Positions 40,654 through 53,421 of a stretch of 64,000 nt of DNA are shown one piece after another. Location: assembly GCF_000247815.1 (NCBI RefSeq), contig NC_021681.1, positions 11,782,567-11,846,566 on the forward strand, in the 5' to 3' direction. The translations under genes and the position numbers were made by a program. Numbering within the stretch: the first letter of the stretch is position 1; each line of letters starts with the position of its first letter. Source of the DNA: Ficedula albicollis. Its lineage: Eukaryota; Chordata; Aves; Passeriformes; Muscicapidae. The notes beneath the pieces were generated by a model that was not told where the DNA came from, made no database searches, and worked only from the letters and a program-made list of their open reading frames with translations.

Positions 40654-43427
40654 CCTTACCATGTCTTTCTTTAGATTCTCCTTATATTGTTAACCAAGAA
40701 AATATTGGCCAAAAAATCCAATTCTTGCAAGCCCCTCTCTTTTTTATTTATTTTTTTTTTGGAAGAGCTGAGGAATTGCATTAATATGCCTTTGATGGAA
40801 GAAAAAAGTATGGAGTAAATACTTCTGATTTCATTTGGCACAAGGGACAATTGTCATCAGAAAGAAAACAAAGAAACAAACATGTTTTTCCCCACAAACC
40901 ACTGTGGACATTTTGCTTGCTTCTGGGTTCCCTTTATATTGTAAATTTATATTGTAAATTTACCTGTACTGCTTCTATGGAACACTGACTCTTTAGCCAG
41001 GAGGAATTCCACTGAGCTTTTAGTGTGTCTTTGTTTTTTTTATATTTATTTTCTTAAGACTGTTTTGATATTTGTTTTTTTCTAGCTACACTAAGACTTT
41101 TTTTCATGGTAAATAATGTGGGGTGTGGTGAGATTGTCACTGCTTAAATACATTCCAGCGAGTTTATATTTTTGTGAGGTCTAATTGCTCTCATAAATGT
41201 GTCTAATTATTTTTTCTCAGTAACTGTATTTGATTGTGCAGAACTGATCTGTGGAGTTTAAAAATTCTCAAGGCATTACTAATATGCACTGGGGTGTTCA
41301 AACAATGACATTTCGGTTAAAAATACAGCCAAACAGTATTGTTGCTAAGTATCACTAGCTCCAGGCTCAGTAACTGAAATGGAGATAAGAGTTTCTGATG
41401 CAGTTTCTTCTCTATTAATCATCAGGATGTCAAGTCTTGCATTTTTAAAATTGACTATTAAATTCAGCTGTGATTATAAACTGGTTTTGACTGCTAAGAA
41501 AGTGTTAATTATGGGTAGTGAGAAAACTGAGAGAGTGTCATGAAGAATAAAATAGCTTAAATCTGATTTTGCAATAAGAATAAATGAACTGAACCATGCA
41601 ATTATGCAAGTGTGGAAACCAGATACCCTGTTTCCAGGGAAGACTGGCGGAATGCAGTGGAATATTTCAATTGCTACAAACGAAAGCTTAATATGTACCA
41701 GCCTGGACTCTCACAATGAAGAGTTCGTTAAAAGGCTTGGAGAAAATGGCTTGTAATGAATATCCATAAAAATGATTACTTAAGAGTAATGACCAATTAC
41801 GTGTTAACTGAAAAGGAAAGAGAAGTACCCAAAGAGGCAAACACAGAACTCTTTAGTTACAGGGAAAAAGCAATCTGGATTTCTTTGTAGCACTGTTAAA
41901 GCTGGATTTAGAGGTTAGCTGGTAGCAAAATACTGTATGAACAGAGTATGGCACAGAATGAGGGGGGTTCTTGGGTTTCCTTTCAGAGAGAAATGGTAAG
42001 AGCAAATACAGCAATACTGGAGCTGCAAACAGAAAGTGTCCATTAGATGCAGGGAGGCAGATAAAGCAAGGTGGCCCTTTCACTTGGCCTCAGTTTCAGA
42101 CAGCTCACTCATTACTTTCTTAAGTGGCAAAAATAGCAATTACAGGGACAGTACTACAATTGCAGAACAAAATGCCATCTTAAAGTAAGCAGGGAATGTT
42201 TTGAGCTGAAACAGGTTGTAAGTTGTTAAGTGCAACACAGCTCCTCGTGTTTATTAACAGATTACTGAAATTTTTCTCTTAATATAGAAGATGAGACACT
42301 TCACAGAAAAATGCTTATATCATTGGTAAGCTTTCAGCTATAGATCAAGCTCTTTGAAGAGGTTTTATTAGAAACAAAGCCCTACCTTTATTTGATTTTT
42401 TTTTGTAGCAGAGAAATTGAGACATCAATACAGCTAAAGAACTTACTCTTACATTAGCTTTTACAAATACATGTAGTTGAAATGGTTGTTGAAGCTAGTA
42501 ATATAAAAAGGTAGCAACTATATAGGAACTTGAACATTTAATAGTATTTTGCTCATAGTGTGAACCTTAAAATTATAGTGTGGGAGTTAGTTAATTTACA
42601 AGTACTAATCTGAAAATAGCCCTTATATTGTCACTAAAAGACATAATCTTTTTTACATCATTTCACAAACATGCAAAAAAGGATGTCAGAGAAGGGCAGC
42701 ATGTGCAGTGTTATTTTAATGCAAACCTGGAAGTGAGTGGCCACAATCAAAACCTGAGAATTTGCTAATTTGAGAAACTAAACCAGACATTTTTCTCCAG
42801 CTGTCAGGTCTTTTGGTGGTAAAATATGGAATTTAGAAAAAGAAAACCACCAAACCACTACTTTCTGGGGGAGCAAAGAAATAGATAAAAAGTATAGCTT
42901 AATTTCAAAAGATCTGTAAGCAAACTGTCCAGTTTTTATCCCAGCTTCAAAGGTTTCCTGAGCTTCTGGGATGCCTCTCTAAAGATGCACAACATACTGA
43001 AATTTCACAGTAAATCAGCAGGAACTGGTCTTTCATCAAAGGTGGTGAAATGATTGGAAAAAGGAACAATGAGGATTGGGTAAAAGAGAAATTATTTAAA
43101 TTATTTACTTTGGAGTAATATTTATGTCAGAATGCCCACAGCATCTCATGGGATGCAGGCTGAAGGTGTGAGTGCAGGAAATGAGATTGTGTGCGCCTCG
43201 AATTGCTGCAGCCATCAGGCCACACACCCCTACAGCAACACCCCTGGCCAGGCTGCTTTCACTGGGGGTATGAAGTGTGACTAATCATTTTCTTGGTGCT
43301 AAAGAAAAGATTTAAGGCTTCTGACACCAGACCTGCACCAATGCAGAACCAAAACTCGTGCTTTGCTCATGAGGCTTTTATCTCTTGAGTCGTCTGAGGT
43401 TGATTTTATGTTGAAGTGACAGAAAGC

Positions 43428-43603
43428 AACAAAAGGTGGAGCTGAGGGGATTTTTTAGGCCCTTACCTGGGGACTGTTCATTGGTATTGCACCTGGGCCC
43501 TTACCTGGGGACTGTTCATTGGTATTGCCCCTACAACAAAAGGTGGAGCTGAGGGGATTTTTTAGGCCCTTACCTGGGGACTGTTCATTGGTATTGCACC
43601 TGG
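43428..43603. repeat. Nested tandem duplication (107-bp outer, 38-bp inner)
   Basis: GGCCCTTACCTGGGGACTGT occurs at 43458, 43496 (with one extra G in front) and 43565. The first and third occurrences share the upstream AACAAAAGGTGGAGCTGAGG. This reflects two successive duplication events. Confidence 0.95.
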
Positions 43604-46600
43604 CTGCTTCAAGTGAGACCTGGGCTTCAGTGTTGTACTTTTGTAACCCCAAATGCTGGGTTCAATTTACATTGCAACTCCTATGGTGACATTTACTCTG
43701 GACATGCTACAAGTGCTTACCCTGTTTATCCTGAACATCTGCGCCAGCAATAAGACTCCACTATCCACATTTTGGTCTCAGCTTAATGCCTTGCTAGAAT
43801 ATGTGCTTTTCTCTAAAATCATACACATTTCTCTTTTTTTCTTACTGCTTAAGAAGGCTCTACCTACAGCAGCCCTAAATTAGGCAGAGCCGAGCTCTGG
43901 CTCCAGTAGTGGATTTGCAGCAGTCCAGCTCAGCTGTCATCTGTGCACAGCAGGGCAAATGCCATCTTCTTACCTGTTGTTTTCCTAATTAGGCTTAGAT
44001 TTCATCCTGTGCTCCTGGAAGTGGCAGAACTAGATCTTACAAGAGTTGTGGTCCTTTTGGCTTGGAAGCCAAAGTATCCCTTCTCCCTCCTTATTGATTG
44101 GAGTCTGCCTACTCTGAATGCCACAGCATTCATTACTAATGAATAAAGAAAAGAAAACCACACAGTTTAGAATTGAAAGCCCAGAATATCTTCCTGGTAT
44201 GGAATAATGTCAGCTCAGTGAACTAAAGCCCATCAGGCACCAAACTGCCTTGGGCTCACAGTGCTCAGAACTGCAGACAGAAATGTTTTGGTAGATCCCT
44301 TCTGAGTGTCACAAGAACTGGTCACAGCATTTTAAAAAAGCAATGAGGGAGATGACAGATTCTGGACAAATCACAGCAAACAGGAGAAGTGAACAGCACG
44401 AGGATAAATGCACTTTGTCAGCAGTATTAAAGAAAATGGGAGTTGGTGACATTCACTCTTGCTATGTCCTAAATACAAAGGTAGCACAAAATTGCCCCAG
44501 TGAGAGACCAGATCTTTGGACTCATCCTGGGTACCTCATTCATAACATGCTGCTTATTTATTTTTGGAGGAAACGGATGAAAAAGCTTTCCTGCTAGGTA
44601 GACTCTGCTCTCCTGTGAACCCCTGAATAAGAAGGCAGGTGTCACAAAGGCAGGAACATCACAAAATGTTCAGGCAAGCATTGCTGAAGGTGAGGAAGCA
44701 GCAGTAATTTATTATCACAAGCTTTTTTGCTTTATAATGATCAGAAATCAAAGGGCTCTGAAAACCAGTAAAGGAACAAAAAAGACACTCTCCAACAATT
44801 TTTTCCTTCAAGGTCTATTGTCTTTTTTGTCTTTATAATGCAGGTCTTTAGTGTGCAAAAATCAGAGGAACTTGGCTGCAATTTTGATGCCTGTACACCG
44901 AGTCACTGTGTGACTTTGAAGTATGCATCAAATGAACACTTACATGCAAGTCAAGTTCCATATATATGCTTGAGTGTGTTTCTGCAGGTAAATTAATCCC
45001 TTTTGAATATCTTGTCACTTCAAACAGCTGTAGATAGAGAAGATCTAACTGAGGTGACCATTAAATGCCCATGTACATCATGGAACCTTTCTCAGACTGA
45101 GTGATCACTTAAAATGTAGAAAATTTTGTCAATTATAAAACAAGATAACAAACAATTAATAAATGCAAGATGTACTTTCCTCATTTATTTCAACAAGTGT
45201 TTAATTTAAATTATTTATGATTTTATTAATAGCCTACTAGTAAATACCATGTAATGAAGTTTGCAAATGAAAACAACTCTATTAACACTGACCTTACTCT
45301 AGTATTCTGTTATTACAGCTTTTCTCAGCAGTCAGGAATGATATACTCCAGGGCAAATGAGAAAATGCACAAATTAGATTCTACTGTATAAGAATCAATT
45401 TATCATGCATATGTCACAGCTTGATGATACAGCTATAAGATTAATAACCATAACATTAATTTATAATTTCCAGTTCCCAGTATAACAATAATTATGTAGT
45501 CATCCTAGATTTTTATTTTGATTTGCTGGTTCGATCACATCCATTTTTCAACCAGGGTCAGGCCCATGTATTGTGTGTTATATATCATGGGATATCTTGA
45601 GGCAGAGGAATGAAATAGTTTCTGAAATGCTGACCTGTACTGCTCTCCATTTAAATTTCATTTTGGAAATCTGTAAGCTAAACAAGTGAGCCCTACCACC
45701 TAGTTTACCCACTAAAAAACCAGTATAGCCCATTATTTCTAAATTATTAAATACTTCAATATTACACTTCAAAAAGCTCAGAATGATTGAAGGACTGCTG
45801 TGGAAAGCATTATAAGAATAAAATTATTTTTCAATTACATTACTTAATAGCTACAGGGAAGTACTAGTCTAGTATTAATCCTTTGAAATTCATTTAGAAG
45901 GAATGAGCAGAGAAACACAATATCCAAGGAAAATGAAGATGAATATAGGCATAAATGTCTGATGGGACAAGTTAATTTTGGAAGCATGTCAACCCTAGGA
46001 GTGTGGTCCACTGAATGCAGTGGTGCAGCTGTGCCATTGCTGGATTCTCACAGCTGCTTTTAAGGACAGGCACAGGGACTGTAAAACCAAAACCTCATGG
46101 GCTGAGGCAGACAAAGGGCAAAGCAAGAAAGCTGGAAAAGACTGGAAATGATGGAGTGTGGATTAAGAGCTGAGTGTGTCCTGAAGCATAACTGAGTTTT
46201 TCCTGGGCTCTCCCTGCCTCCTGTAACAGGTGCTTTGTGTGTGCCCACCTGTGGGGACTGCTCACAACTGCATTTTGCAATTTCTTTAGTATGGGTACAA
46301 GAAAACAGAGCTGAACCAAAGTCTGGTGAAAATTTCTTAACCAACAGAGTATTTCTGCTGCTGAACTTGGCATTCAAAATATTTCCAAAGGATGGGAGTT
46401 TGAACTATTTCAGAGGAAACTTAAAGAAGACAAAAACAACATCAAAACTGGTTAAGCCAAAAAACTAAAGGGTAATGTCAGCACAGTACTGATAAAGTAA
46501 ATGTATTTATAAAACACAGCTTTGAACTTCTGAAACCACAAGAAAGGCTCCATGATTTTTTCTGTAATAATAGCTTCTGACAAAAGCCTTTTACAGAAAT

Positions 46601-48904
46601 TAAGTGGCAAAGATTTAACTGATGAAAGTTTCAAGATTAAACTGCCTTCTCACAACAGGGTAATTAAACCACTTCCATGTGAAACTCAGAACCCATAAAA
46701 AATACCCATGAAAAAATGCTAGTGACAGACCTAAAAATGCCTGATACTTTTTAGTGGAATATATGTGTTGGTGAAGTAATTACCTTTCCTCCATCATTTC
46801 CTTTTTTGATAAGAATGAGTTAAATTTCCCAACAATTTTCTATTTTTTTCCCTTAAATGGAAACTTTGCTTTGGTTCCACTCTTTTTCTCTGTCTCTGCC
46901 TCTGTCCATTTAAAATTCCTTACCATGGCTACCACCACGATCTGTGGTGTTCAATAATTAAGTCTTTTATTTCAGATATTTTATATATTACAGCAGAAAA
47001 GAGCAGTGAAATGCTCTTCAGGGTAACTACCAGGAGAGACTCTGCTGTCCATCATCACGTCTGCAGCATGCAAAAAAGACATATGCCAATTATTTTTGTC
47101 TGGACATACAGTCTGTTCCTATGTCTGAGAAATGGAAATTACCTTTGGTGCAGCACCTGACGCTCTGAAAGATATTAGTGTTTCCTTTACAAATCTACTT
47201 TTTGTGTGTAATGTATAATCAATTGTTCAGTTGCTCAAACATAGCATCTGAAACAGAGCACGTGCTCTGTGAAGAATGCATCTTAAAACAGTCCTTACTT
47301 GGAAGCCACTGGGTGAGGAAATCAGTGCCCCCAGCAGCAGGCAAGGGATCAGCAGTCATCCTCCTGTGCTTCCACTTTTCTGTGCTATTCGTGCCACATT
47401 TTTCAGAGCTTGTTGAGTCCAACCCAGGCAGCAGCTCAGAGCCTCAGCTGCTCACTCCTCACTCCCTCCTCCTCGGTGGGATGGGGGAGAGAATGACAAG
47501 GGGAAGAGTGAGAAACCTTCTTCCTCCAGCTTCTCCAGCTCTGGGATGGTCAGCTGGGATCAGCTGTGCTGGCTGTGCCCCCTCACAGCTTCTCCTGCAC
47601 CCTCAGCCCCTTTGCTGGTGGTGTGAGCAGCAGAAAATCCCTTGGCTCTGTATGAGTGCTTCTCATGCCACCTGAAATATCCCTGAATTACCATTGCTGT
47701 TCCCAGCACCACTTTAGCTACTGTGAGGAAAATAATGCTACCCTTGCCCAAACCAGTACAGGGCAGCTAAGAGACCAAATGGACTTTCATTCCACCTGGT
47801 ATCTGATTTTCTTAATGTAATGAAATACCACCCTTTTGTTGAGCTCATGTACCACTGTTTTTATTCATTGGCCTTGAAGAATTTGGCAGTAAACAGGACC
47901 CAAAGTTGTATAATTAGTGATGCAAAGATGCAGATATTAATACCCATTCAGAAATAGTTTGATTGTGTGGCTGATATTTAAAAAGTAACATGCTGGCTCC
48001 AGGGAGTTCAGTAAAAATATAACTGTTGCCTTCAAAAAGCTTGGAACAATTTTGCAAACAAACCAGCATGGGCTGCATTACCACTCCATTAAGCATTTTT
48101 CTTCTCCTGATTTTCCCTGACATTAATTAGAGCACTAGATTTCAGAGGTGACAACCTCAAGAGCATTGAAACAATCAAGGTCATAGAAACTTTGTTCTTT
48201 TGAATACAACAAACAATAGGTTGCTGTGGAGGTAAACTATATCCATTTACAAATTTTGCCTAAACTTCTGTGTGCACTTTAATGAAGGCCCTGGGTACAT
48301 AACTGACTGATTGTACAATTTCTTTCCTGCCATTACTAAAAAAACAATTGGATCACACATCTTTCTACCTGTCACTGGGACGTGGCTGTGCCAAAGATGT
48401 ACATGTAAGTGCACTGAAGAAGATGACTTTATTTTCCTAAGTACAAAGGTGGATGCAACCCACTGGCCCTTGGCCCTGTTCTTTGTTTACTACTGTTAAT
48501 TGTCTCAATTATTGATAATTGAGAAAAACAAGAAAGGCCCAGGATATGGAGTGTGTGCAGAGGAACAGTAATCACAAGGCACTGCTTATTTCCTTCCTTG
48601 TACTTGCTGTTATCTTTGGTCCCATAGCTGGCCAGAAAACAGGGGGATTGATTGAGGGACTAATAGGGATGGGATAATGCAGGGAAGGAAGACTGAGGAC
48701 TTGAGCCTGATCTATTATGGTTTTGTTTGGAAGAACTATTCAATGTCACTATAGAATAGTTCTTAGAGATGAAACAATCTTCAATATAGCAAGAGGCTTT
48801 TAGAAGCTTTGTATATGATGTCATGCCCCAAATAAACCCTGCATTTTACCCACACTAGAAGCATATTATGAAATTGCTTTTATTTAATTAAATGCAACAC
48901 TTAC

Positions 48905-49010
48905 CTGTAAGCCCAGCGGCTTCTGCTGATAAGAAGGCACTCCAGGATAGGAGGAAAAACAGACCTGTCTCCAACATAGGAAACTCACGCAGCTTTGTAA
49001 ATTTTGTCAA
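48905..49010 (-). CDS. SLC9A9: SLC9A9 (NHE9) internal exon B
   Basis: Encodes 35 codons plus one base: [10 protein letters not shown], then [16 protein letters not shown], then LSAEAAGLT. This matches the NHE9 segment that follows TAL in exon A, with a loop and a hydrophobic helix rich in Leu/Phe/Ser. The 5' boundary falls after an AC dinucleotide, so the upstream intron is AT-AC. If the AG three bases earlier were used, an extra His would be inserted, which the family does not have as I recall it. The donor ACAG/gtaagtg is a standard U2 site. The final G joins GT of exon C to make the Gly of GLTG-IVAV. Confidence 0.93.
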
Positions 49011-49032
49011 GTGCTAAAAGATTACTAAGGAA
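49011..49032 (-). other. U12-type branch site and AC acceptor
   Basis: The sense strand reads TTCCTTAGT at 49032-49024, then 12 bases, ending in AC at 49012-49011. The branch A at 49026 is 15 bases before the exon. Two bases differ from TTCCTTAAC. An AG at 49015-49014 would add a His codon. Confidence 0.78.
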
Positions 49033-49837
49033 AAATGAAAACCCAACTGTTTTGTAAGCTGAAATTACCCCCAGACTGAGAACGGATGAAAGAAAGAAAG
49101 CTCCCCCACCATACTCATCCACACATGTTGAATTTGGGAAAAACTGCACAGATTCTAACTTATCTCAAAGAGGGAAATCCAGAACAGATTTAAAAGTCAG
49201 CTATTTTGAGTACTGTTGTGGAGTTTGAATTAATACCTAGTTGGTTGCATTTGATATTTTTTTCCCCGGAAAAAAGGAAAAGAAAGTAATTTTTTTCTGG
49301 TTTTATAAACGAAGTGACATTTGTTTATATTTGTGTGAATGCAAGAAAGATCAAAATCACTGATCTTTCTACAGAAACATTTTATAGGAACTGTAAAACA
49401 CAAGAAAAAATGCAGGGCAGCAGAGAGACCTTTCATTTCTAGCTTAGTTAACCTGATGGGCTTGTCGGTCACACTGACACGGTGTAGTGTTTCCCTTGTA
49501 TTTTTGTATAATTGCTGCTAGTCTGGAGTTCATAAATAAGTTGCTGTTCTTAATAAGTTCATGTTTGAGCCTCAAAATACTTCAAAACACTTTCCTTAAA
49601 ATACAATTATTTACAAATAGGATGATAAAGGCCAGAGTCCTGCCTGATGGTAAATGCAAAAAAAGAAATGTGTAGATTCTGACAAATGACAATTTCTTGT
49701 CAATTTATGATTTGTCTGTTTGTTTAGAAACACTTGAGCCTAGAGTGAAAAGCTTCAGGCTCAAACTAAAGATGATCACTGTCAGATACTGCATTTTTTC
49801 CCAACATGTATAGATTTTATCCCTGAAAACAAAACAT

Positions 49838-49846
49838 AGAGGATAT
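49838..49846 (-). other. U12-type AT-AC 5' splice site (ATATCCTCT)
   Basis: Directly follows the Leu codon TTA that ends exon A. It matches the AT-AC donor consensus ATATCCTTT except for one base. No GT donor in this vicinity preserves the family sequence. Confidence 0.85.
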
Positions 49847-49985
49847 TAAAGCTGTGACAACGGCATAAGAGGATCCCATAGCAAATGATCCAGCAAAGAT
49901 CCCCAGAAAATTTCCGACTGACTGGAAGAAAGCAGCAGCATCAAAAGTGTTCGGATTCTCCTTAGGACTGTAAATGGATATAGAG
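49847..49985 (-). CDS. SLC9A9: SLC9A9 (NHE9) internal exon A
   Basis: First of six consecutive exons seen here, in transcript order. After one base that completes a codon begun upstream, it encodes 46 residues, including [26 protein letters not shown] and [17 protein letters not shown] recognise this as the endosomal NHE subfamily (NHE6/7/9), closest to NHE9. It covers a loop and a Gly/Ala/Phe-rich membrane helix of the exchanger domain. NHE9 swaps luminal protons for Na+ or K+ in recycling and late endosomes and so limits their acidity. The acceptor is an ordinary U2 type (pyrimidine tract then TTTTCAG). The 3' end is set by the family sequence TAL-LTKF and leaves an intron starting ATATCCTCT, a U12 AT-AC donor. 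Reading on past this point gives a stop within about 13 codons. The family match is from memory of the protein; splice sites and frame are seen directly. Confidence 0.93.
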
Positions 49986-51092
49986 CTGAAAAGAAAACAA
50001 AGGGGTGGGGGGAAAGGAGAGAAAAAGGAATAACAAATTCAATCACATTGTAACAATTTTGAAATCAGTAGAACAGATTTAGGCAGTCAAAATGCAAACC
50101 AAAACTTCTTTAGGCTAATAACAGATGGGAGCAAAGCAGATGGAGACTGGCAAGAACCAATTTGTTTTCCAGGTATCACACTGGAAATAGTCTACTGCCA
50201 GTCAGAAACACTTTCATACCAGAAGTGCCATAAACAATATTGTTTCCAGGCCAACAAAACATTAAAAGGTGGTAGATGGATAAGAAAACTGCAGGGAAGA
50301 TAGATAACATTGAATTATTTATTGGCCATATGTCCTCAGAGCAGTTACATATTCACAAATATTCTTGATAAAAAGTGGAGCTTTGTGGCTGAGGTTCAAA
50401 TGGGGGACACAAATCGCAGCAGGTACCACACAGGCAGCAGCAATTTTGTCACAAGCCACCAAGTATTTTCCTTCTTGGTGCAACCCTTCATAACCAGGGC
50501 TGGAGCTGTAGCAAGAGCTCAGCAATAGGAAACCTTGTGGACAGAATGAATGCTGTCCCACAGAAAGAAACTGCTGTAGTTGTCCAGGTCATCTCCTGTT
50601 TCCCACCCCAGAGTGCAGCCACCACAAATATTTTGGAATGGGAAAGGGTGCCACCAAAGCAAAGGGGCTGTGTACTAAATAATTCTTTGAGCATCTCAGA
50701 GTTACTTGCCACCAGTCAGGCATTACTCAGAGCACCAGTAACTCCATTGTATGCATGTCTTTTTTTTCTTGTTGAAATGTTATATTGAACAGATACAAAA
50801 TAGCTCTAAGCCTCCCAAACTAATTAAGCAACATTTTAGATCTTTGTGTTCTGTTGCTTTGAGTACTGTTTTGAGTACTTTTATGATCCTTGTCAAAGAA
50901 AATGTGCTGAGCTTGGCATTGGATTCCAGAACGTGCCTTGGATTGCAGGAAAATAATTGATATTTTAAGAATTAAAATTTTAGAATTTTAAAAAAGTTGT
51001 GAATATTTTAAGCTTTTGGATATTAAGAGCACGATCCTTGCAGTTTGAGGGTTTTCATTTGGAAATAAGGCTTAGAGTTGAAGTTCTGTATA

Positions 51093-53421
51093 AAGGATTT
51101 TCTAAACAGTTGCACTGAAATAACATGAAGATGTGAAAACAGTTGTCATGCTTTCAGTCTGCAAAAATGGCACAAGGATTCTCGAGGCATATGGTGGAGC
51201 ACCACAAATATGAGGGTGAATGCTCATGTACTACAACAGAAGTAACTAAGCACTAAAATCTGTTATCTCCAGTTATGCTGGTTAGCAGCACCACAGAAAC
51301 AGTGAGATGATTTCTAGTGGAAGGTGCTGTTGATGCAAGGACACAAAACTGGCAGCAGAGGAGCTGGTAATCACCAACATGTTACTAGCTAAATTTTCTA
51401 TCCTTTTTCAACTGCGGCTTTCTTAGACCAGGGCATCAGTTATAATTCTTTGTTTCTCTTGCCTAAAAAACTTGTAGGTGTGTCCTGACAGCAAAGCAGC
51501 CACTTGGTTCTTTGATGTTTGTCCCAGCCAAGTACACAGAGACTGCAGCTGCTGGTCTGTCTTGCTCAGTGAATTATAAATCAGGAAATTATATTTTGTG
51601 CCACTAACAGAAGTAACTAAGCACTAAAATCTGTTATCTCCAGTTATGCTGGTTAGCAGCACCACAAAAACAGTGAGATGATTTCTAGTGGAAGGTGCTG
51701 TTGATGCAAGGACACAAAACTGGCAGCAGAGGAGCTGGTAATCACCAACATGTTACTAGCTAAATTTTCTATCCTTTTTCAACTGCGGCTTTCTTAGACC
51801 AGGGCATCAGTTATAATTCTTTGTTTCTCTTGCCTAAAAAACTTGTAGGTGTGTCCTGACAGCAAAGCAGCCACTTGGTTCTTTGATGTTTGTCCCAGCC
51901 AAGTACACAGAGACTGCAGCTGCTGGTCTGTCTTGCTCAGTGAATTATAAATCAGGAAATTATATTTTGTGCTGCTGGTGCTGTGGCCTGCATTGGGTGG
52001 TGAATTCAGAGAGACCCTAAACCCAAGGAAAATGGTTCTATTAGAATTATGGTCTCTGACCATGATAGTGATGCAGAGTAACAAAAAAGGTCTTGACATG
52101 GAGTGAAAATTTATTAGTCAAATGCAAGCAACAGTCAGCAATTGCCTTTTTATTAAGTATATTAATCTTAGGGCAAGAAAAGTTTGCTTTATTAAGGCTG
52201 GTTAGGGTTACAGTTTGCCCTCCAATCTACCAACAGGTTTCAGGTATGACGAAAACTAGAAAAAAGCATCCTATTCTTAATGTAGTTATTTCAGGAGCAA
52301 ATATGAAGTGACTCATTCTCACTGAAAAATTTTTCTGCTCAGTGTGCCCCCCATGATTTTTTAAAACATGACATATAAAACATTTAAAACATGACATAAC
52401 ATGACATATGCTCATTATACTACTGTGGTTTCTGATCTAAAATGAAGGATTTTCTAAACAGTTGCACTGAAATAACATGAAGATGTGAAAACAGTTGTCA
52501 TGCTTTCAGTCTGCAAAAATGGCACAAGGATTCTCGAGGCATATGGTGGAGCACCACAAATATGAGGGTGAATGCTCATGTACTACAACAGAAGTAACTA
52601 AGCACTAAAATCTGTTATCTCCAGTTATGCTGGTTAGCAGCACCACAAAAACAGTGAGATGATTTCTAGTGGAAGGTGCTGTTGATGCAAGGACACAAAA
52701 CTGGCAGCAGAGGAGCTGGTAATCACCAACATGTTACTAGCTAAATTTTCTATCCTTTTTCAACTGCGGCTTTCTTAGACCAGGGCATCAGTTATAATTC
52801 TTTGTTTCTCTTGCCTAAAAAACTTGTAGGTGTGTCCTGACAGCAAAGCAGCCACTTGGTTCTTTGATGTTTGTCCCAGCCAAGTACACAGAGACTGCAG
52901 CTGCTGGTCTGTCTTGCTCAGTGAATTATAAATCAGGAAATTATATTTTGTGCCACTAGTGCTGTGGCCTGCATTGGGTGGTGAATTCAGAGAGACCCTA
53001 AACCCAAGGAAAATGGTTCTATTAGAATTATGGTCTCTGACCATGATAGTGATGCAGAGTAACAAAAAAGGTCTTGACATGGAGTGAAAATTTATTAGTC
53101 AAATGCAAGCAACAGTCAGCAATTGCCTTTTTATTAAGTATATTAATCTTAGGGCAAGAAAAGTTTGCTTTATTAAGGCTGGTTAGGGTTACAGTTTGCC
53201 CTCCAATCTACCAACAGGTTTCAGGTATGACGAAAACTAGAAAAAAGCATCCTATTCTTAATGTAGTTATTTCAGGAGCAAATATGAAGTGACTCATTCT
53301 CACTGAAAAATTTTTCTGCTCAGTGTGCCCCCCATGATTTTTTAAAACATGACATATAAAACATTTAAAACATGACATAACATGACATATGCTCATTATA
53401 CTACTGTGGTTTCTGATCTAA
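51093..53421. repeat. 976-bp unit: two partial copies and one full copy
   Basis: The full copy spans 52445-53421. The first partial copy, 51093-51605, matches its first 513 bp. The second, 51606-52443, matches from about position 144 to the end. Offsets are 1352 bp (first to full) and 981 bp (second to full). Copies differ by only a few bases (e.g. GTGCTGCTGGTGC versus GTGCCACTAGTGC). Identical short ORFs occur in copies 2 and 3 but resemble no family I know. No terminal repeats or transposon motifs are visible. Confidence 0.96.

Larger units (their letters stand above)
38755..48904 (-). other. SLC9A9: SLC9A9 intron B-C (U2 type)
   Basis: 10150-bp intron with a gtaagtg donor and TTTTCAG acceptor. 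It contains a 61-bp tandem duplication (40532-40653) and a nested 38/107-bp duplication (43428-43603). GC-richer patches at about 39600-39900, 40080-40480 and 47270-47700 have open frames on both strands but no protein family I can name. Confidence 0.88.
49011..49846 (-). other. SLC9A9: SLC9A9 intron A-B, U12-type AT-AC
   Basis: 836-bp intron whose sense strand begins ATATCCTCT and ends TAGCAC. The protein frame and family residues (TAL then LTKF) demand AT at the 5' end and AC at the 3' end. An AT-AC intron has been reported in the related NHE6 gene, from memory, which makes a conserved position plausible. I see nothing else in it. Confidence 0.85.

Noticed and set aside
47178..47675. 165-residue plus-strand ORF in a GC-richer patch
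   Set aside because: No recognisable domain and low-complexity Ser/Leu/Pro content; lies inside an SLC9A9 intron. Could be noncoding; RNA data would decide.
49011..49015. GT-AG reading of the A-B intron using the AG at 49015-49014
   Set aside because: It adds a His between TAL and LTKF and leaves no GT at the donor; the U12 AT-AC reading fits all signals.
51794..53080. Identical 101-residue minus-strand ORF present twice (51794-52099 and 52775-53080)
   Set aside because: Identity only reflects the duplicated DNA unit; no family resemblance, promoter or splice support.
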